32,200 bases of DNA from Acidovorax sp. (GCF_027492855.1 NZ_JAPUDY010000001.1:1-32200), one strand, 5' to 3'; positions 1 through 9,331 are shown, numbered from the stretch's first letter. Notes: generated by a model not told the origin, from the sequence alone. Translations and numbers: made by a program.

Positions 1-578
1 ACATCTCCATCTACCACCTCACCATCGAGCCCAACACCTACTTCGCCAAGTTCCCACCGGCCATCCCCGAGGACGACCAGGCCTACGCCATGCTCGACCG
101 CATCACCGAGATGACGGGGCAGGCAGGCATGGCGCGCTACGAAATATCGGCCTACGCGCAGCCCGGCCACCAGTGTTTCCACAACACCAACTACTGGCAG
201 TTTGGCGATTACCTGGGCATTGGTGCGGGTGCGCACAGCAAGCTCAGCTTTGCCCACCGTGTGGTGCGGCAGGTGCGATTCCGCGACCCGGCACGTTACA
301 TGGACAACGCCCTGGCCGGTCGCGCCGTGGCGCAGGACGACGAGGTGCGCCGCGCCGACCTGCCGTTTGAGTACATGCTCAACGCCCTGCGCCTGCGCGA
401 TGGATTTCCGCTGCAGGACTTCATGGCCCGCACGGGCCTGCCCCTCACATCCATTGCCAGGGGGCTGAAGGAGGCGGAGAGCAAAGGCCTGATCGAGCGC
501 GACATGGCCCATGTGCGCCCGACAGAGCGGGGCTTTGACTTTCTGAGCGACCTGCAGGAGCTGTTCCTGGCCGATTGA
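1..578 (+). CDS. hemW: HemW-like radical SAM heme chaperone, C-terminal part
   Basis: The reading frame is open from base 3 and stops at 576-578; the start lies outside the window. The visible ~191 residues begin with a stretch containing YHLTIEPNTYF, followed by HNTNYW and YLGIGAGAHS, which are typical of the HemW/oxygen-independent coproporphyrinogen oxidase-like family. The last ~70 residues resemble the family's C-terminal winged-helix domain. HemW proteins are cytoplasmic; they bind heme and a 4Fe-4S cluster and are thought to deliver heme to target proteins, not to act as the HemN oxidase. The CxxxCxxC radical SAM motif would be upstream of the window, so HemW versus HemN is decided here only on C-terminal similarity. 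The gene converges on the minus-strand inhibitor gene, with a short palindromic repeat between them. Confidence 0.88.
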   Translation, partial: ISIYHLTIEPNTYFAKFPPAIPEDDQAYAMLDRITEMTGQAGMARYEISAYAQPGHQCFHNTNYWQFGDYLGIGAGAHSKLSFAHRVVRQVRFRDPARYMDNALAGRAVAQDDEVRRADLPFEYMLNALRLRDGFPLQDFMARTGLPLTSIARGLKEAESKGLIERDMAHVRPTERGFDFLSDLQELFLAD

Positions 579-613
579 CCCCCGGTGCGGCGGCCTGAAA
601 TATGAGGGAAATT

Positions 614-656
614 GGCCTCTAGCGCTTGATGAATAAGCGCTAGCAGCTATAAAAAA
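614..656 (-). repeat. AGCGCTT palindromic repeat, copy 1
   Basis: This is a ~43-bp element with a GGCCTCT edge, the inverted pair AGCGCTT/AAGCGCT around a 7-nt loop, and an AGCTATAAAAAA edge. It lies between the convergent hemW and inhibitor genes. Seven further copies occur in the window (7776, 8702, 14175, 14944, 18703, 24341, 28145). Orientation is given relative to the copy at 7776, which is called plus. Confidence 0.85.
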
Positions 657-673
657 CGAAGCATTCGGATGCT
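651..673 (-). terminator. Possible intrinsic terminator of the I78 inhibitor gene
   Basis: Reading on the minus strand, a short stem AGCAT/ATGCT with loop CCGA is followed three bases later by six T. A second small hairpin (CTGAG/CTCAG) lies just before it. The T run is shared with the A-rich edge of repeat copy 1. The stem is short, so function is uncertain. Confidence 0.4.
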
Positions 674-689
674 GAGGATTCTCAGTCTC

Positions 690-1025
690 TTAGCCGCAGT
701 GCACCGCCACAATGCGCCCGTTGGCATCCACCTGCAGGTTCAGCCGCTGCGTGTCGAACTCCTTGGTGATCATCTGGCCAGGCCGCAGGACGCGTGCCAT
801 CTGCGCACCCGACAGCACCCGTGCGGATTCCACCACCGACGCCGTGCTGTTCTGCCCCACCACTTGCTGGGCCGGTTGCGCGTTGCACAGCCCGCCCGGT
901 GGCTGGGCCGTTGCTGCCGGGCCGCCGGGAGATGCCGGGGGCGGCTGCCCGTGGCTTGCGCAGCCTGCTGTCAAGGTGGCCATGGCTAGGCCGCCGACGG
1001 CGGTGGCAAAAGCGATCTTCGTCAT
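690..1025 (-). CDS. I78-family peptidase inhibitor, predicted lipoprotein
   Basis: A 111-residue protein starting at the ATG at 1025. This start is preferred over a longer ORF because it is followed at once by a lipoprotein signal peptide (MTKIAFATAVGG, then lipobox LTAGC). The mature part has a proline/glycine/alanine-rich linker, then a ~65-residue domain with a cysteine-bearing GGLCN near its start, AQQVVGQ, and a closing GRIVAVHCG. This pattern fits the I78 (potato inhibitor I-like, PF11720) family of small periplasmic inhibitors of serine proteases. Members are often lipoproteins in Proteobacteria. It stands alone, divergent from the diguanylate cyclase gene. The target protease cannot be inferred. 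Confidence 0.75.
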   Translation of the reverse strand: MTKIAFATAVGGLAMATLTAGCASHGQPPPASPGGPAATAQPPGGLCNAQPAQQVVGQNSTASVVESARVLSGAQMARVLRPGQMITKEFDTQRLNLQVDANGRIVAVHCG

Positions 1026-1329
1026 GCAGAGGTCTCCAGAAGGCCAAAGAAGACCATCACCATACCGGAATGCGTGCAGAAAAAATGGTGTCTTCGGGTA
1101 ACACCATGAGGCCACAGGCGGCTTTCGTGTCCCCAAGGCCCCGCTTTCCTGTATGGTTTGACGTATGGCAAGACAACGTTGCTTGCCTGCAACGACAAGC
1201 GGCCCTGCCTTGCGGGGCGGGGTGCGATGACGGCCTGCCGTAAGGCCATCTTTGCACCATGAAGGGCATCATGCACGGTGTGACCCTTCCGCTCTGGGTC
1301 ACCGCGTTTGCGCAGCCTCCATACCCCCC
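1026..1329. promoter_or_regulatory. Divergent intergenic region, inhibitor gene / diguanylate cyclase
   Basis: About 304 bases without a convincing gene. It must hold the promoters of both flanking genes, but I see no clear -35/-10 pair. It contains the attenuator-like hairpin at 1080-1107 and a weak GGCC/GGCC inverted repeat near 1232-1247. I found no riboswitch consensus by eye. Confidence 0.5.
1080..1107 (-). terminator. Attenuator-like hairpin upstream of the inhibitor gene
   Basis: On the minus strand the perfect 7-bp inverted repeat ATGGTGT/ACACCAT (9-nt loop) is followed directly by a run of T. It sits about 55-80 bases upstream of the inhibitor start, with no minus-strand gene further upstream. 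It could therefore act as a leader attenuator, or end a transcript antisense to the cyclase leader. Confidence 0.4.
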
Positions 1330-3060
1330 ATGCCCGACGATCTTGTACGCAGCCTTCTCCACACACTCGGCGACACCCTGGATGGCCTGGATGTTGCCCT
1401 GTGCGTGTTTGATGACGATGACTGCACCATCGCGTGGAACCGGACCTTTTTCAAGTTCTTTCCCGAACACGAAGGCCATGTGTACGTGGGAGAGCCCTAC
1501 CAAGCCAACCTGCGGCGGTTCTATGCCGGGCGGCTCGACCCGCAGGAATTGCCCAACATCGACCGCTACATCACCGCGGGTGTTGACCGCCACCGCGCCC
1601 AGACGCGCCCTTACAGCTTTGAGCACCGGGGCCTGCGGGTCCAGGTCTCGTCCCTGCCGATTGCGGGCGTGGGCCGTGTGCGGGTATGGCATGCCCAAGA
1701 CCTGCCACGGCCTGAGCCGTCGGACGCCGCCAGCATCCATGAACCGGGCTGCCTGCGCAGCCCCGTGATCGAGAGCACGGAGCTTTTTGACCGCATTCCT
1801 GACGGCCTGATGATCTGCGCCGAAGACCAGCGCATCCAATGGGTCAACGAACCCTTCATGCAGATGTATTGCCTCACCGACCGTGCTGCCGCCACGGGCC
1901 TTGCGTTTGATGAAATCTACCGCAAGGCCTGGGCTGTTGGCGGGCAGGGCGACATGGCGCCGTTCTACAGCGGCCTGACGGTTCTGCAAGAGAACATGCG
2001 CTTTGCCGGAGCGCCGTTCGAGGTGCCGCTGCCGCGCAACCGCTGGAGCCGGGTGATCGCCAAGCAAGGCGCGGACGGCACCGCGTTTTATGCGCATGTG
2101 GACGTCACCGAGTTCAAGCGCCAGCAGCACCAGCTCGCGCAGGCCGAGCGCAGCGCCCGTGACAGCGAGGCGCAACTGCGCGAAAAATCCATTCTGCTGG
2201 AGGCCACGTTGGAAAGCATGGACCAGGGCGTGGCCAAGATCAGCGCCAGCGGCATCGTCGAGCTATGCAACCGCCGCGCCATGGAACTGCTGGACTTGCC
2301 CCGCGACCTGATGGCCTCCAAGCCCACGCTGGCGAATGTGCTGGCGTACCTGCGCGCACGCGGCGAGTTTGACCTGACCTCCCAGGAGGTCCAAGACATG
2401 CTGGTTCCTGATAGTGGGACAGATCAACTGCATGTGTACGACCGCCCCCGGCCGGATGGGCGCATCCTGGAAGTCCAGACCGTGCCCATCAAAGGTGGCG
2501 GTGCGCTGCGCACCTTCACCGACATCACGCAGCGCAAAGAGGCCGAGCAGAAGATTCGCCACGTCGCCGAACACGATGGACTCACCACGCTGCTGAATCG
2601 CACCGCGTTCCTGCAGGCCCTGCAGGCCGCCGTGGCCGACGTGCGGCGCACCGGCCGGGGCTTTGCCGTGCTGTACGTAGACCTCGACGGCTTCAAACCC
2701 GTGAACGACCGCTTCGGCCATGCCGTGGGCGACCAGTTGCTGACCTGGGTGGCCCGCCAGCTCACGCACGCCGCCCGCGAGGACGACGTGGTGGCACGCC
2801 TGGGCGGCGACGAATTTGCCTTGCTGCAGCGTGGCGTGACAGACCACACCAGCGCCCAGCGCCTGGCCGAACGGCTGGTGCTGGCCATCGGCCAGCCCAC
2901 GGAAATCGAATCCCATTCCATCCAGATCGGCGCCTCCGTGGGCATCGTCATGGCATCCCCCGACGCGATGGACGCCGAAGAACTCCTGCGCAAGGCCGAC
3001 TCCGCGATGTACCTGGCCAAAGCCTCGGGCCGAGGTTGCGCGCGGATCTATGGCATGTGA
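1330..3060 (+). CDS. Multi-PAS diguanylate cyclase (GGDEF)
   Basis: A 576-residue protein from the ATG at 1330 (MPDDLV). The ORF is open further upstream, but that extension is not protein-like. There are three PAS-type domains, at roughly residues 10-110, 150-260 and 290-400, with a coiled-coil (QQHQLAQAERSARDSEAQL) between the second and third. A C-terminal GGDEF domain spans about 410-570. The catalytic motif is an intact GGDEF (residues 492-496, bases 2803-2817). An RxxD inhibitory site (REDD) lies exactly five residues before it, so the enzyme should make c-di-GMP from two GTP and be product-inhibited. No EAL domain and no transmembrane segment are visible, so it is likely a cytoplasmic sensor. 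The PAS ligand is unknown. Confidence 0.9.
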   Translation: MPDDLVRSLLHTLGDTLDGLDVALCVFDDDDCTIAWNRTFFKFFPEHEGHVYVGEPYQANLRRFYAGRLDPQELPNIDRYITAGVDRHRAQTRPYSFEHRGLRVQVSSLPIAGVGRVRVWHAQDLPRPEPSDAASIHEPGCLRSPVIESTELFDRIPDGLMICAEDQRIQWVNEPFMQMYCLTDRAAATGLAFDEIYRKAWAVGGQGDMAPFYSGLTVLQENMRFAGAPFEVPLPRNRWSRVIAKQGADGTAFYAHVDVTEFKRQQHQLAQAERSARDSEAQLREKSILLEATLESMDQGVAKISASGIVELCNRRAMELLDLPRDLMASKPTLANVLAYLRARGEFDLTSQEVQDMLVPDSGTDQLHVYDRPRPDGRILEVQTVPIKGGGALRTFTDITQRKEAEQKIRHVAEHDGLTTLLNRTAFLQALQAAVADVRRTGRGFAVLYVDLDGFKPVNDRFGHAVGDQLLTWVARQLTHAAREDDVVARLGGDEFALLQRGVTDHTSAQRLAERLVLAIGQPTEIESHSIQIGASVGIVMASPDAMDAEELLRKADSAMYLAKASGRGCARIYGM

Positions 3061-3170
3061 GGGGTAGGTGCCAGGGGCGGTGGGTGGGCAGGGGGGCGTT
3101 TCAGACCATCCATGCTGCCTTGGGCCCGAGCTTCGTGGTGTGTTTTGGGATGACACCGTCGAGGAAAGAA

Positions 3171-3196
3171 AAAACGGGCTATGTAGGCCCGTTTTT
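3171..3196. terminator. Bidirectional intrinsic terminator
   Basis: AAAACGGGC (3171-3179) pairs with GCCCGTTTT (3187-3195) around a 7-nt loop, with a T run on either strand (TTTTTCTTC on plus, TTTTTTCTTT on minus). It can end the diguanylate cyclase transcript on the plus strand. On the minus strand it can end the tRNA-Ser transcript, and with it any urease operon read-through. Confidence 0.8.
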
Positions 3197-3206
3197 CTTC
3201 GTGTTC

Positions 3207-3294
3207 TGGCGGAGACTGTGAGATTCGAACTCACGGACGGTTGCCCGTCGGCAGTTTTCAAGACTGCTGGTTTAAACCACTCACCCAAGTCTCC
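3207..3294 (-). tRNA. tRNA-Ser (anticodon UGA)
   Basis: The minus strand folds as a class II tRNA of 88 nt including an encoded CCA. The acceptor pair is GGAGACT/AGTCTCC with discriminator G. The anticodon stem GCAGT/ACTGC has loop CTTGAAA (anticodon TGA). There is a long variable arm built on GACGG/CCGTC, and a T arm GTGAG/CTCAC with loop TTCGAAT. It begins only 19 bases after the ureG stop codon, on the same strand, with no terminator between. Confidence 0.95.
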
Positions 3295-3313
3295 GGTAGG
3301 GAAGGCGCGAATT

Positions 3314-3997
3314 CTAGCCGACTGCGGGGGCTGATTTCTTTTGCAGCATGCCACGCGTCTCGATGAACTTCACCACATCCGCCACGCCCGCCAGGGTTTT
3401 CAGGTTAGTCATCACAAACGGTTTGAGGCCCTGCGCACTGGTGCGCATGCGCGTGGTGTCGGCGTGCATCACGTCGAGGTTGGCGCCCACGTGGGGGGCC
3501 AGGTCGGTCTTGTTGATGATGAACAAGTCGCTTTTTGTGATGCCGGGGCCGCCCTTGCGGGGGATTTTTTCGCCAGCGGCGACGTCGATGACGTAGATGG
3601 TGAGGTCGCTCAGCTCGGGGCTGAAGGTGGCGGCCAGGTTGTCGCCGCCGCTTTCTACGAACACGATGTCGGCGTTGGGGAACTCGCCCAGCATGCGGTC
3701 GATGGCCTCCAGATTGATGGAGCAGTCTTCGCGGATGGCGGTGTGGGGGCAGCCGCCGGTTTCTACGCCCAGGATGCGCTCGGCGGGCAGGGCGCCGCTC
3801 ACGGTGAGCAGGCGCTGGTCTTCCTTGGTGTAGATGTCGTTGGTGATGGCGATGAGGTCGTAGTCATCGCGCATGGTTTTGCACAACATTTCGAGCAAGG
3901 TGGTTTTGCCGGAGCCCACGGGGCCGCCGATGCCCACGCGCAGCGGGGGCAGGTTTTTGGTGCGGTGGGGGATGTGGTGCAGGTTGCTGGTCGTCAT
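3314..3997 (-). CDS. ureG: Urease accessory GTPase UreG
   Basis: A 227-residue SIMIBI-class GTPase that drives nickel transfer to apo-urease. The P-loop GPVGSGKT is at residues 25-32. The nickel-binding CPH motif is at 83-85 ([11 protein letters not shown]). Also visible are a Walker B-like [10 protein letters not shown] and the guanine-specificity motif NKTD. Its ATG overlaps the ureF stop as ATGA, indicating translational coupling. It is the last protein gene of the urease operon. A histidine-rich N-terminal stretch is short here (HHIPH), as UreE carries the histidine tail. Confidence 0.97.
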   Translation of the reverse strand: MTTSNLHHIPHRTKNLPPLRVGIGGPVGSGKTTLLEMLCKTMRDDYDLIAITNDIYTKEDQRLLTVSGALPAERILGVETGGCPHTAIREDCSINLEAIDRMLGEFPNADIVFVESGGDNLAATFSPELSDLTIYVIDVAAGEKIPRKGGPGITKSDLFIINKTDLAPHVGANLDVMHADTTRMRTSAQGLKPFVMTNLKTLAGVADVVKFIETRGMLQKKSAPAVG

Positions 3998-4704
3998 GAT
4001 CTGAAGAGGCGGGAGTATTGGGTTTCATGCTGCGCAGAGAGGATGGCGAGCATGGGCGAGAAGGCCTGGCGTTCGCTGTCCATCAGGCCGATGGCGTGGT
4101 CTGCGGCGGCGGGAATAGCGTCGGCCAGCCGGGCCAGGATGCGTTGGCCTGCGCTTTGGCCCAGCTGCATGGATTTGAGGGCGGCCTGCACCATGTTTTC
4201 GGCCCAGCCGAAGGCGTAGGCCAGCAGCACATCGCGCACGGGCGCTTGGGTGGTGGAGGCGGCGAGCGCAAACGCCACAGGGTAGGTGGGGGGCAGAGTG
4301 GCCAGGTGGCGGATGGCGGGCAGGGCCTCTTCATCGCCCTGGTGCTGGTTGCGCAGCCAGTCGGCCATCGAGCGGCCCATTTGCTCGGTTTGCAGCCGCA
4401 GTTCGCTGGTTTCGCGGGTGTGTAGCACCCAGTTGTTGAGCTCGCGCACATGCGCCCAGTCGGCGCGGCGCCAGGCGCCCACGGCCTTGGCGATCAGGGC
4501 CATGTCGCCGCGCGATTGGGTGATGTGGAGTTGATCCAGCAGCCATTCGCCGACCGCTGTTTCGCTGTCCAGGCCGGCGTTTTCGATGGCGGTCTCCAGC
4601 CCCTCGGAATAAGAGAACCCGCCCACGGGCAGCGCGGGGGAGGCCAGCCACATCAACTGCAGAAAGCTGGCGGCGGGCAGGGGGGCGGGGCGGTCGTGGC
4701 GCAT
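3994..4704 (-). CDS. ureF: Urease accessory protein UreF
   Basis: A 236-residue all-helical accessory protein that joins UreD and UreG in the urease activation complex. The family signature [19 protein letters not shown] is near residues 17-36, with [11 protein letters not shown] and a [20 protein letters not shown] segment further on. Length and motifs are normal. It overlaps ureG by four bases. A 150-bp gap carrying a REP-like repeat separates it from ureE, wider than the other spacings of this operon. Confidence 0.96.
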   Translation of the reverse strand: MRHDRPAPLPAASFLQLMWLASPALPVGGFSYSEGLETAIENAGLDSETAVGEWLLDQLHITQSRGDMALIAKAVGAWRRADWAHVRELNNWVLHTRETSELRLQTEQMGRSMADWLRNQHQGDEEALPAIRHLATLPPTYPVAFALAASTTQAPVRDVLLAYAFGWAENMVQAALKSMQLGQSAGQRILARLADAIPAAADHAIGLMDSERQAFSPMLAILSAQHETQYSRLFRS

Positions 4705-4769
4705 GGGGTGGTTTTGTCAGCCGGTTCGGCTGGAGCTGGCCGAAGGGGAGGGGCTGGCCACGTGTTGTG

Positions 4770-4800
4770 CCCTGGCTTCGACAGGCTCAGCCCGAACGGT
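4770..4800 (-). repeat. REP-like element between ureE and ureF
   Basis: A copy of the GGCTTCGACAGGCTCAGC / CCGAACGG type repeat, found again in the foldback at 14032-14153 and in the mosaic at 24025-24325. It is intergenic within the urease operon. Sequences of this type are, from memory, dispersed in many bacterial genomes. A CTCAGCC/GGCTCAG-like echo follows at about 4808-4817. Confidence 0.8.
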
Positions 4801-4854
4801 GGGGATGGGCTCAGCCTGGATGGTGAGCCTAGTGTTCAGCATGGGCAATGCCTG

Positions 4855-5472
4855 TCAGTGGTCGTGGTTGCAATGTGGGCCATGCACATGGCCTTGAGCC
4901 ACCACGGGGATGGCCACGGTGCGGCCACGGGCCGGGGCTGCGGGTGCAGCAGGCGCATCGGTCTGGGCGTGGTTGTGGTTGTGGTCATCACCATGGTGAT
5001 GGTGCCCACCGCCGTGCCCTGCGGCGTAGGCGCCGCCTTCGGGTTCAAACGGCAGGTCTTGTGCTTTGACGATCAAGTGCATGGCGCGCAGCATGTCGGC
5101 CAGCACGTGGTCGGGCTCGATCTTGAGGTGGTCGGGCTGCAGCTCGATGGGTACGTGGCGGTTGCCCAGGTGGTAGGCGGCGCGGGTCAGGTCGAACGGG
5201 GTGCCGTGGTTGGCGCAGTGTGTGATGACCAGCACCGGCTGCGGCGCCGCAATCACGCGGACCATGGAGCCGTCTTCGGCCACCAGCACATCGCCGCCGC
5301 GCACCAGCGTGCCGCGCGGCAGGAAGATGCCCAGTTCGCGCCCGGCGGAGTCTGTGGCAGCAAAGCGGCTTTTCTGGCGCACATCCCAGTCGAGTTCAAC
5401 GGTGGTGGCGCGTTTGAGCAGCACGGGCGCGAGGCCCTGGCCTTGGGGGAGGAGTTTGGAGACCTGGATCAT
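4855..5472 (-). CDS. ureE: Urease nickel metallochaperone UreE
   Basis: A 205-residue protein with the UreE N-terminal peptide-binding domain (TTVELDWDVRQKSRF, GREL, LPRGTLVRGGD). The metal-binding C-terminal domain includes ITHCANHGTPF and the dimer nickel-site region HLGNRHVPIEL. The tail has two histidine clusters, around HGGGHHHHGDDHNHNH and HVHGPHCNHDH, typical of UreE proteins that store or scavenge nickel. It acts in the cytoplasm, delivering nickel to UreG. It follows the GNAT gene by 57 bases. Confidence 0.96.
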   Translation of the reverse strand: MIQVSKLLPQGQGLAPVLLKRATTVELDWDVRQKSRFAATDSAGRELGIFLPRGTLVRGGDVLVAEDGSMVRVIAAPQPVLVITHCANHGTPFDLTRAAYHLGNRHVPIELQPDHLKIEPDHVLADMLRAMHLIVKAQDLPFEPEGGAYAAGHGGGHHHHGDDHNHNHAQTDAPAAPAAPARGRTVAIPVVAQGHVHGPHCNHDH

Positions 5473-5529
5473 GATGGGATGGGAGGTGTGGCCCCGGAGG
5501 GCGAGGCCCGCATTGTGTACCTGGCCAGC

Positions 5530-6009
5530 CTAGAGCGCGCGGGTCATGAACCGGCTGTGCGGGTCTGGGCCGTAGCTCCCGAACGGTGCGCAGTCGGCAA
5601 ATCCGTAGCGCAGATAGAGCCGGTACGCGGGGTCAAAAAAGGGCTGGCTGCCTGTCTCCAGGCTGATGCGCTGGTAGCCCAGGTCCACCGCCTGGCCCAG
5701 GATGTGTTCCAGTATCGCGCGGCCCACGCCCTGGCCGCGTGCGGCAGCGGTGGTGCGCATCGATTTGAGTTCGGCGTGCTCGGCGCCAAGGTGTTTGAGA
5801 GCGCCCGTGCCCACCAATTGGCCGTCGGCCCGCCAGGCTGTCCAGAAGCGGATGTCGGGCTGGCGCAGTTGCCCCATGTCCAGCGCGTGCACGCTTTCGG
5901 GCGGCGAGGTGGCGCGCATGTCCTGCAGGTGCTCTTCCATGAATTGCTCGATGCGCGGGTCGCTCAGGTCGTCCAGGCGGATGTGCAGGTCTGGGAGCAA
6001 GGTGTTCAT
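5530..6009 (-). CDS. GNAT-family N-acetyltransferase inside the urease operon
   Basis: A 159-residue protein starting at the ATG at 6009, 14 bases after the ureC stop. The acetyl-CoA-binding motif A is AARGQGVGRAILEHIL (R/Q-x-x-G-x-G/A type). It is followed by SLETGSQPFF and a C-terminal YLRYGFADCAPFGSY, the usual GNAT beta-bulge and closing strand. Family members acetylate small amines, peptides or proteins. The substrate is not predictable. Its position between ureC and ureE implies co-expression with urease, but it is not a known urease assembly factor. The upstream extension of its frame overlaps ureC and is not credible. Confidence 0.88.
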   Translation of the reverse strand: MNTLLPDLHIRLDDLSDPRIEQFMEEHLQDMRATSPPESVHALDMGQLRQPDIRFWTAWRADGQLVGTGALKHLGAEHAELKSMRTTAAARGQGVGRAILEHILGQAVDLGYQRISLETGSQPFFDPAYRLYLRYGFADCAPFGSYGPDPHSRFMTRAL

Positions 6010-6023
6010 TGTGGGCTCCGGCC

Positions 6024-7742
<1,719 letters not shown>

Positions 7743-7775
7743 GGGGTGTGTGCTCCGCGAGAACTGGTTACTATG

Positions 7776-7818
7776 TTTTTGATAGCTGCTAGCGCTTATC
7801 CATCAAGCGCTAGAGGCC
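7776..7818 (+). repeat. AGCGCTT palindromic repeat, copy 2 (ureB-ureC gap)
   Basis: This is the best-preserved copy. It has a TTTTTGATAGCTG edge, then AGCGCTT-ATCCATC-AAGCGCT, then the AGAGGCC edge. It fills almost half of the gap between ureB and ureC, so it is transcribed with the urease mRNA and can form a 7-bp hairpin there. Confidence 0.88.
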
Positions 7819-7835
7819 ATTTTTTCTTGAAACTG

Positions 7836-8141
7836 CTACAGCGCGCCTTGTGTCAGGCCCTGAAAGCCGTACACCTGCCGCTCGCCTGCGTAGTCCACCA
7901 GTTCCACCGTGCGCTGCTGGCCCGGCTCAAAGCGCACGGCGGTGCCCGACGCGATGTTGAGCCGCATGCCGCGTGCGGCGGCGCGGTCAAAACCCAGGGC
8001 GTTGTTGGTTTCGGCAAAGTGGTAGTGCGAGCCCACCTGGATGGGGCGGTCGCCGGTGTTGCGCACGACCAGGGTGAGCGTGCGGCGGCCAGTGTTGAGC
8101 GGGTGTTCGCCCGCGTCGGTAAAAAGTTCGCCAGGGATCAT
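7836..8141 (-). CDS. ureB: Urease beta subunit UreB
   Basis: A 101-residue structural subunit of urease that packs against UreC. The start at 8141 gives the canonical MIPGELF N-terminus. The typical [20 protein letters not shown] and [17 protein letters not shown] segments are present, and the length is normal. The frame is open well upstream, but that part is antisense-type noise over ureJ. It lies 26 bases after the ureJ stop. Confidence 0.97.
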   Translation of the reverse strand: MIPGELFTDAGEHPLNTGRRTLTLVVRNTGDRPIQVGSHYHFAETNNALGFDRAAARGMRLNIASGTAVRFEPGQQRTVELVDYAGERQVYGFQGLTQGAL

Positions 8142-8167
8142 TGCAGGCTCCTGTGGGGCGGATGGGC

Positions 8168-8782
8168 TCAAGCCATGTGTGCCAGCAGCACGCCACCGAA
8201 AGCGGCCACGCCCGCGCCTGCAGCGCGTGCCAGCCACACATGCCGGTGGCGCAGCGCCCAGCCTGCCGCCAGGCCCGCGCCATGCAGCAGCACGGTGGCG
8301 GCCAGCATGCCTGCCAGGGTTTGCCAGGCGCTGTGGTTGCCCGCCAGCTCTTGGCCATGGGCTACGCCATGGAACACGGCAAACACCCCCACGCCCAGTG
8401 CCGCCACCAGGCCGGGCACGCGCAGGCGCGACACGACAAGCAGGCCGGTGACCAAGAGCGATACGGCAATCATCGGCTCTACCGCAGGCAGCGCCACGCC
8501 CTGCAGGCCCAGCACGGCGCCCGCCAGCAGCAGGGCCGCAAAGCCCACGGGGCCCCACAGCAGCTCGGCCCCGGCGCGGCGCGCAGCCAGGGCGCTCCAC
8601 AGGCCCACGGCCACCATGGCGGCCAGGTGGTCCAGGCCGAACAGGGGGTGGGCAAAGCCGCTCAGAAAGCTGCTGTGGATGTGGGATTCAGCACCTGTAT
8701 GGGCGCTAGCGCTTGTAGTGATTGCGCTGATAGCTATAAAAAACAGAGCGATTGTGTGGCGGTGTGAGAGTGTGATGCGCAT
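8168..8782 (-). CDS. ureJ: HupE/UreJ-family membrane protein
   Basis: A 204-residue integral membrane protein of the HupE/UreJ family, implicated in nickel (or cobalt) uptake for urease and hydrogenase. A signal peptide (residues ~10-27, ending SASA-H) precedes a predicted mature start [12 protein letters not shown]. Five to six hydrophobic segments follow, including the family motif [16 protein letters not shown] and the conserved [10 protein letters not shown]. Histidines in both motifs are likely metal ligands. It sits between ureA and ureB. The signal-peptide codons coincide with a copy of the AGCGCTT repeat (8702-8743). Whether it transports nickel is inferred from family and context. 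Confidence 0.9.
   Translation of the reverse strand: MRITLSHRHTIALFFIAISAITTSASAHTGAESHIHSSFLSGFAHPLFGLDHLAAMVAVGLWSALAARRAGAELLWGPVGFAALLLAGAVLGLQGVALPAVEPMIAVSLLVTGLLVVSRLRVPGLVAALGVGVFAVFHGVAHGQELAGNHSAWQTLAGMLAATVLLHGAGLAAGWALRHRHVWLARAAGAGVAAFGGVLLAHMA
8702..8743 (-). repeat. AGCGCTT palindromic repeat, copy 3, inside the ureJ reading frame
   Basis: Both edges are recognisable. The A-rich edge is AGCTATAAAAAA; the right half-site (AGCGCTT on the plus strand) is intact and the other half-site (GCGCT) is shortened. The middle is diverged. Compared with copy 1 about two thirds of positions match by eye. On the coding strand it encodes the hydrophobic core and cleavage region of the UreJ signal peptide, from LFFIAIS to SASA. 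Confidence 0.65.
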
Positions 8783-8815
8783 GGAAGCTCCACAGAGAGA
8801 AGGAGAAAATAAGGG

Positions 8816-9118
8816 TCAGACGATCGGCTGGTGCACGGTGACGAGCTTGGTGCCGTCGGGGAATGTGGCCTCGACCTGGATGTCCGGAATCATCTCGGCG
8901 ATGCCGTCCATCACGTCGGCGCGGGTGAGCACGCTGCGGCCTTCGCTCATCAGCTGTGCCACGGTCTTGCCGTCGCGGGCGCCTTCCATCACCGCTGCGC
9001 TGATCAGGGCCACGGCCTCGGGGTAGTTGAGCTTCAGGCCCCGCGCCTTGCGGCGCTCGGCCAGCAGGGCTGCGGTGAAGATCAGCAGCTTGTCTTTTTC
9101 ACGAGGGGTCAGTTCCAT
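8816..9118 (-). CDS. ureA: Urease gamma subunit UreA
   Basis: A 100-residue structural subunit. The canonical [21 protein letters not shown]-terminus, [19 protein letters not shown], and a C-terminal [14 protein letters not shown] are all present. It is the first gene of the urease operon in this window; ureD, the usual upstream partner, is not found. The ribosome binding site is weak (GAGTGAAACGAA before the ATG). The first 17 bases of the gene are repeated exactly 76 bp upstream (9178-9194). Confidence 0.97.
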   Translation of the reverse strand: MELTPREKDKLLIFTAALLAERRKARGLKLNYPEAVALISAAVMEGARDGKTVAQLMSEGRSVLTRADVMDGIAEMIPDIQVEATFPDGTKLVTVHQPIV

Positions 9119-9194
9119 TTCGTTTCACTCAATGCTGGGGTCATTGGCTCGTGCGGCCACACAGGTGTGGCCGAACGCGAGGGGTCAGTTCCAT
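9102..9194 (-). repeat. 17-bp direct repeat duplicating the ureA start
   Basis: CGAGGGGTCAGTTCCAT occurs at 9102-9118 (the ureA start on the minus strand) and again, identically, at 9178-9194. The upstream copy reads MELTPR, then diverges and stops after 17 codons. The pair looks like a scar of a small insertion, tandem duplication or recombination at the operon's 5' end. Confidence 0.9.
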
Positions 9195-9331
9195 GGTGTG
9201 CCGCTGGGTCTGTTGAACGCTGTCCCAGCATAGACAGCAAGCCCCGTGCCCGGCTATACGCCACATGGCGGACAGGCGGGACGGCCGTGGCATGGAAACT
9301 GCACAGGAGAAGGCAGCCGCAACCGCCTTCC
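9119..9331. promoter_or_regulatory. Divergent control region, ureA / permease-kinase
   Basis: 213 bases between the divergent starts. It contains the upstream ureA-start copy (9178-9194). It also holds a perfect 9-bp inverted repeat CGGCCACAC/GTGTGGCCG with a 2-nt spacer at 9154-9173, a good candidate operator or leader hairpin for ureA. No convincing sigma-70 or sigma-54 promoter was found by eye. Confidence 0.5.

Noticed and set aside
1165-1185. TGGCA ... TTGC pair upstream of the diguanylate cyclase
   Set aside because: The spacing between the two boxes is two bases too long for a sigma-54 promoter.
7836-8600. N-terminally extended ureB frame (254 codons)
   Set aside because: The upstream part overlaps ureJ and is arginine/alanine/glycine noise. 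The canonical UreB start MIPGELF is at 8141.
9288-9303. Sigma-54-like site TGGCAT-N5-CTGCA upstream of the permease-kinase gene
   Set aside because: It has one mismatch in the -12 element. A start there would leave the purine-rich ribosome site upstream of the transcript and only ~18 bases of leader. Probably chance.
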